Assembly (NCBI GenBank): GCA_947177105.1
Contig: CAMWTF010000027.1
Location: 1 to 13,117, forward strand
Length of the DNA: 13,117 bases
Origin: an uncultured Lachnospiraceae bacterium
GTDB taxonomy: Bacteria; Bacillota; Clostridia; Lachnospirales; Lachnospiraceae
Direction of reading: 5' to 3'
Every line of letters starts with the position of its first letter. Positions within the stretch are counted from its first letter, which is position 1. Both the position numbers and the translations under genes were made by a program. Below the pieces are notes generated by a model that made no database searches, was not told the origin of the DNA, and saw only the letters and a list, made by a program, of their open reading frames with translations. Shown here one piece after another: positions 11,295 through 13,117 of the stretch.

Positions 11295-13117
11295 GTATTG
11301 TACTTCCCCCCTACCAAGAGCTCCGCGTCTGTCCACATGGTCAGCCTGCGCCGCCCGATTCTGCTGCGGGCCTGGAAACCTATCCTATAGATGCCCTCCG
11401 GCACAATGCCCGGTCGCAGCGTCACATAAAAGCCGCACAAGGCCACATTGGGCTGCTCCTGCATACCGCACTCGGCCTCCCGGCTGTACCTCTCCTCCAA
11501 AAGGATGGCGCAGACTCTCTCTTCCCCCTGCCCCTGCAAGAGCAGATATCTGTCATAACACGCATTGTTATCCCACTTTACCACCGCATATCCCCGCAGA
11601 CAGAGCGCCTCCTGTTTTGCGTCCTGGGAAAATCCCACCACACAAGCCAGATTTTCCGGCTCCTGCTCCGGGCAGTCCGCCAGCCGCTGACACCGGGACG
11701 CAAGCTGCGGTTTTGACCGGGTATCCAGATAGTTTTCATAAATATGCATATCCCCCAGCTCCATGCATAAAGGCTCCGGATAATAGGGGTCATAATCTAA
11801 GTATTGGCGGTGTCTGTGATACAGGGTCTGCTTCTCCTGGCTCAGCCGCTGCATTTTCTCCCTGGTCAGATCGCTCCCCCGGCTCAGGGACTCATGGTGG
11901 TAGGCATGGAAACGGTTCAGCACCACATTGTGCCACCCGGTCTCCCGCAGCCGGAAACACAGATCCACATCGTTGTAGGCCACCTGCAAATCCTCCCTGA
12001 ATCCTCCCGTCTGCAGGAACCGATCCCGCTGTACCATCAGACAGGCTCCCGTAACGGCCAGCACATTGCGATCCAGGCTGCCATAGCCATAGTCCTCCTC
12101 CTGCCCGTCCTGGGTAAACTGCAGCTTATGCACCGGTCCGCCGGGCAGATTGGCAATGCCTGCGTGCTGAATCTTCGTGGAGTCCGGATAATAGAGCTTC
12201 AGCCCCACCGCTCCCACATAGGACCGTGACGCCCGCTGGGCCATGGCCTCCAGCCAGCCGTCCGCACAAACCGTGATATCGTCGTTGAGGAAAAGCAGTA
12301 TCTGCCCTGTGGCTTCCCCGGCGCCCAGGTTGCACATCCTGGAAAAATTAAAGGGCATGGGTTCGTAGATATATTTCATCCCCCGGGTTATCTTCTCTAT
12401 TTCCGCCCTGTTCTCAGGGCTGCTCCCGTTGTCCACCACCAGGATCTCCAACTGATAAAGCTCTTTTTCCCTTTCGTCGCCCATCCCGGCGTCAGCCCTG
12501 CACATTTCCTCCTGACATTTCCGCAGAGAATCCAGACATTGTCCCAGCGCCGTGGGATTATCCTTTGAGGGGATGATAACGGATATAGAGCGGTTCTGCC
12601 GCTCCTGTTTCCACTCCTGCCCCGGCCCGTCAATTTCATCCTCACACCAGTACTCTTTCTGCACATCGGCCTGGGCCGCATCATAGTCCATATGAAACAG
12701 CATCCCCGGCAGACGGGCTATGGCATCACATCCCTGGCGAAAGCCCCCCGCCAGTTCCAAAAGCTGTTGAACCAGCCGCCGCACCTGCGAGGTCTCCCCA
12801 AAGTACACCACGCCGTCACTGCTTCGGGGCCAAACCTTTGGGGACAGCTTTTCCGCCAGTTCCCGGCGCAGGGCCACCACGCTGCCCAGATAGTAACTGG
12901 ACAGCCAGGTGTCAGGAGACCATTCCGGCCTAAAACAGGGACTGCACCGATGCTCTCCCGTCACATCCAAAGCATCCTCGTCCCCGTACAGCATCAGGGT
13001 TTCCGCATGTTCCTTAAAATGATCCGCTATCAGGGAATAAGCCTCCGGATCCATATAGCCATCCTTTTGCAGAATCAGCCATATCCCCTGTTCCCGCAGC
13101 ATGGCAAGTCCCTGCGG
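11291..13117 (-). CDS. GT2 glycosyltransferase, 5'-truncated by the window edge
   Basis: 608 residues are visible; the reading frame is open to the window end, so the start lies upstream, and the ATG at 13102 is internal. Residues 1-150 are the second half of a first GT-A domain (GIWLILQKDGYMDPEAYSLI, GDEDALD at 45-51). A second GT-A domain spans about 177-450: ISVIIPSKDNPTALGQCLDS, VVDNGS, LNDD at 277-280, GAVGLKLYYPDSTKIQHAGI, VTGACLMVQRDRFLQTGGF, NDVDLCFRLRETG. Residues 470-608 form a separate C-terminal region that looks like a beta-sandwich (LCLRGYAVVKW, CGFYVTLRPGIVPEGIYRIG). It is not shared with the neighbouring glycosyltransferase and may bind carbohydrate; that is a guess. Likely role: building a surface polysaccharide together with the downstream GT2 enzyme. 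The gene ends in ATGA overlap with the coiled-coil gene. Confidence 0.87.
   Translation of the reverse strand, partial: PQGLAMLREQGIWLILQKDGYMDPEAYSLIADHFKEHAETLMLYGDEDALDVTGEHRCSPCFRPEWSPDTWLSSYYLGSVVALRRELAEKLSPKVWPRSSDGVVYFGETSQVRRLVQQLLELAGGFRQGCDAIARLPGMLFHMDYDAAQADVQKEYWCEDEIDGPGQEWKQERQNRSISVIIPSKDNPTALGQCLDSLRKCQEEMCRADAGMGDEREKELYQLEILVVDNGSSPENRAEIEKITRGMKYIYEPMPFNFSRMCNLGAGEATGQILLFLNDDITVCADGWLEAMAQRASRSYVGAVGLKLYYPDSTKIQHAGIANLPGGPVHKLQFTQDGQEEDYGYGSLDRNVLAVTGACLMVQRDRFLQTGGFREDLQVAYNDVDLCFRLRETGWHNVVLNRFHAYHHESLSRGSDLTREKMQRLSQEKQTLYHRHRQYLDYDPYYPEPLCMELGDMHIYENYLDTRSKPQLASRCQRLADCPEQEPENLACVVGFSQDAKQEALCLRGYAVVKWDNNACYDRYLLLQGQGEERVCAILLEERYSREAECGMQEQPNVALCGFYVTLRPGIVPEGIYRIGFQARSRIGRRRLTMWTDAELLVGGKYNT

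Overview
The window looks like a stretch of chromosome from an anaerobic Firmicute, most likely Lachnospiraceae (Clostridia). The clues are strong GGAGG-type ribosome binding sites, sigma-A promoters, an RsgI-type anti-sigma factor beside an ECF-like sigma factor, a long lipoprotein with a solute-binding domain, and tandem-domain GT2 glycosyltransferases. The organism is inferred from gene style only. All twelve genes are on the minus strand, so transcription runs from high to low coordinates, and they form about five transcription units.

From the upstream (right) end: (1) 13117-9243, a polysaccharide-type unit of a GT2 glycosyltransferase cut by the window edge, a 102-residue coiled-coil protein overlapping it by ATGA, and a second two-domain GT2 enzyme. 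(2) 9156-6848, a 719-residue lipoprotein with a solute-binding domain. It has its own promoter, 11-bp phased repeats upstream of the -35, and a 74-bp conserved leader. (3) 6832-6254, a small secreted Cys/His-rich protein whose leader holds two fold-back palindromic repeats, ending in a clear terminator. (4) 6177-4819, an ECF-like sigma factor and an RsgI-like anti-sigma factor overlapping by ATGA, ending in a strong terminator. (5) 4818-2769, an IbrA/IbrB-type pair (PAPS-reductase-family PP-loop protein plus ParB-like protein), whose leader carries the second copy of the 74-bp element seen before the lipoprotein. (6) 2751-1, a near-consensus promoter driving a membrane-anchored Ig-like/transglutaminase protein, an Asp/Glu-racemase-family protein, and the start of an AMP-binding (adenylating) enzyme cut by the left edge.

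The most interesting signals are non-coding or shared between genes. A 74-bp dyad-containing leader (about 80 percent identical) sits at the predicted start of transcription of two unrelated genes, ibrA-like and the lipoprotein. A tandem fold-back repeat, one copy full length and one with an exact 39-bp internal deletion, lies in the leader of the Cys-rich protein. The anti-sigma factor and the neighbouring secreted Cys-rich protein end in similar Gly/His/Cys tails, which suggests, but does not prove, one envelope-sensing system that may involve metal or redox. No tRNA, rRNA, CRISPR array, transposase or phage gene was seen.
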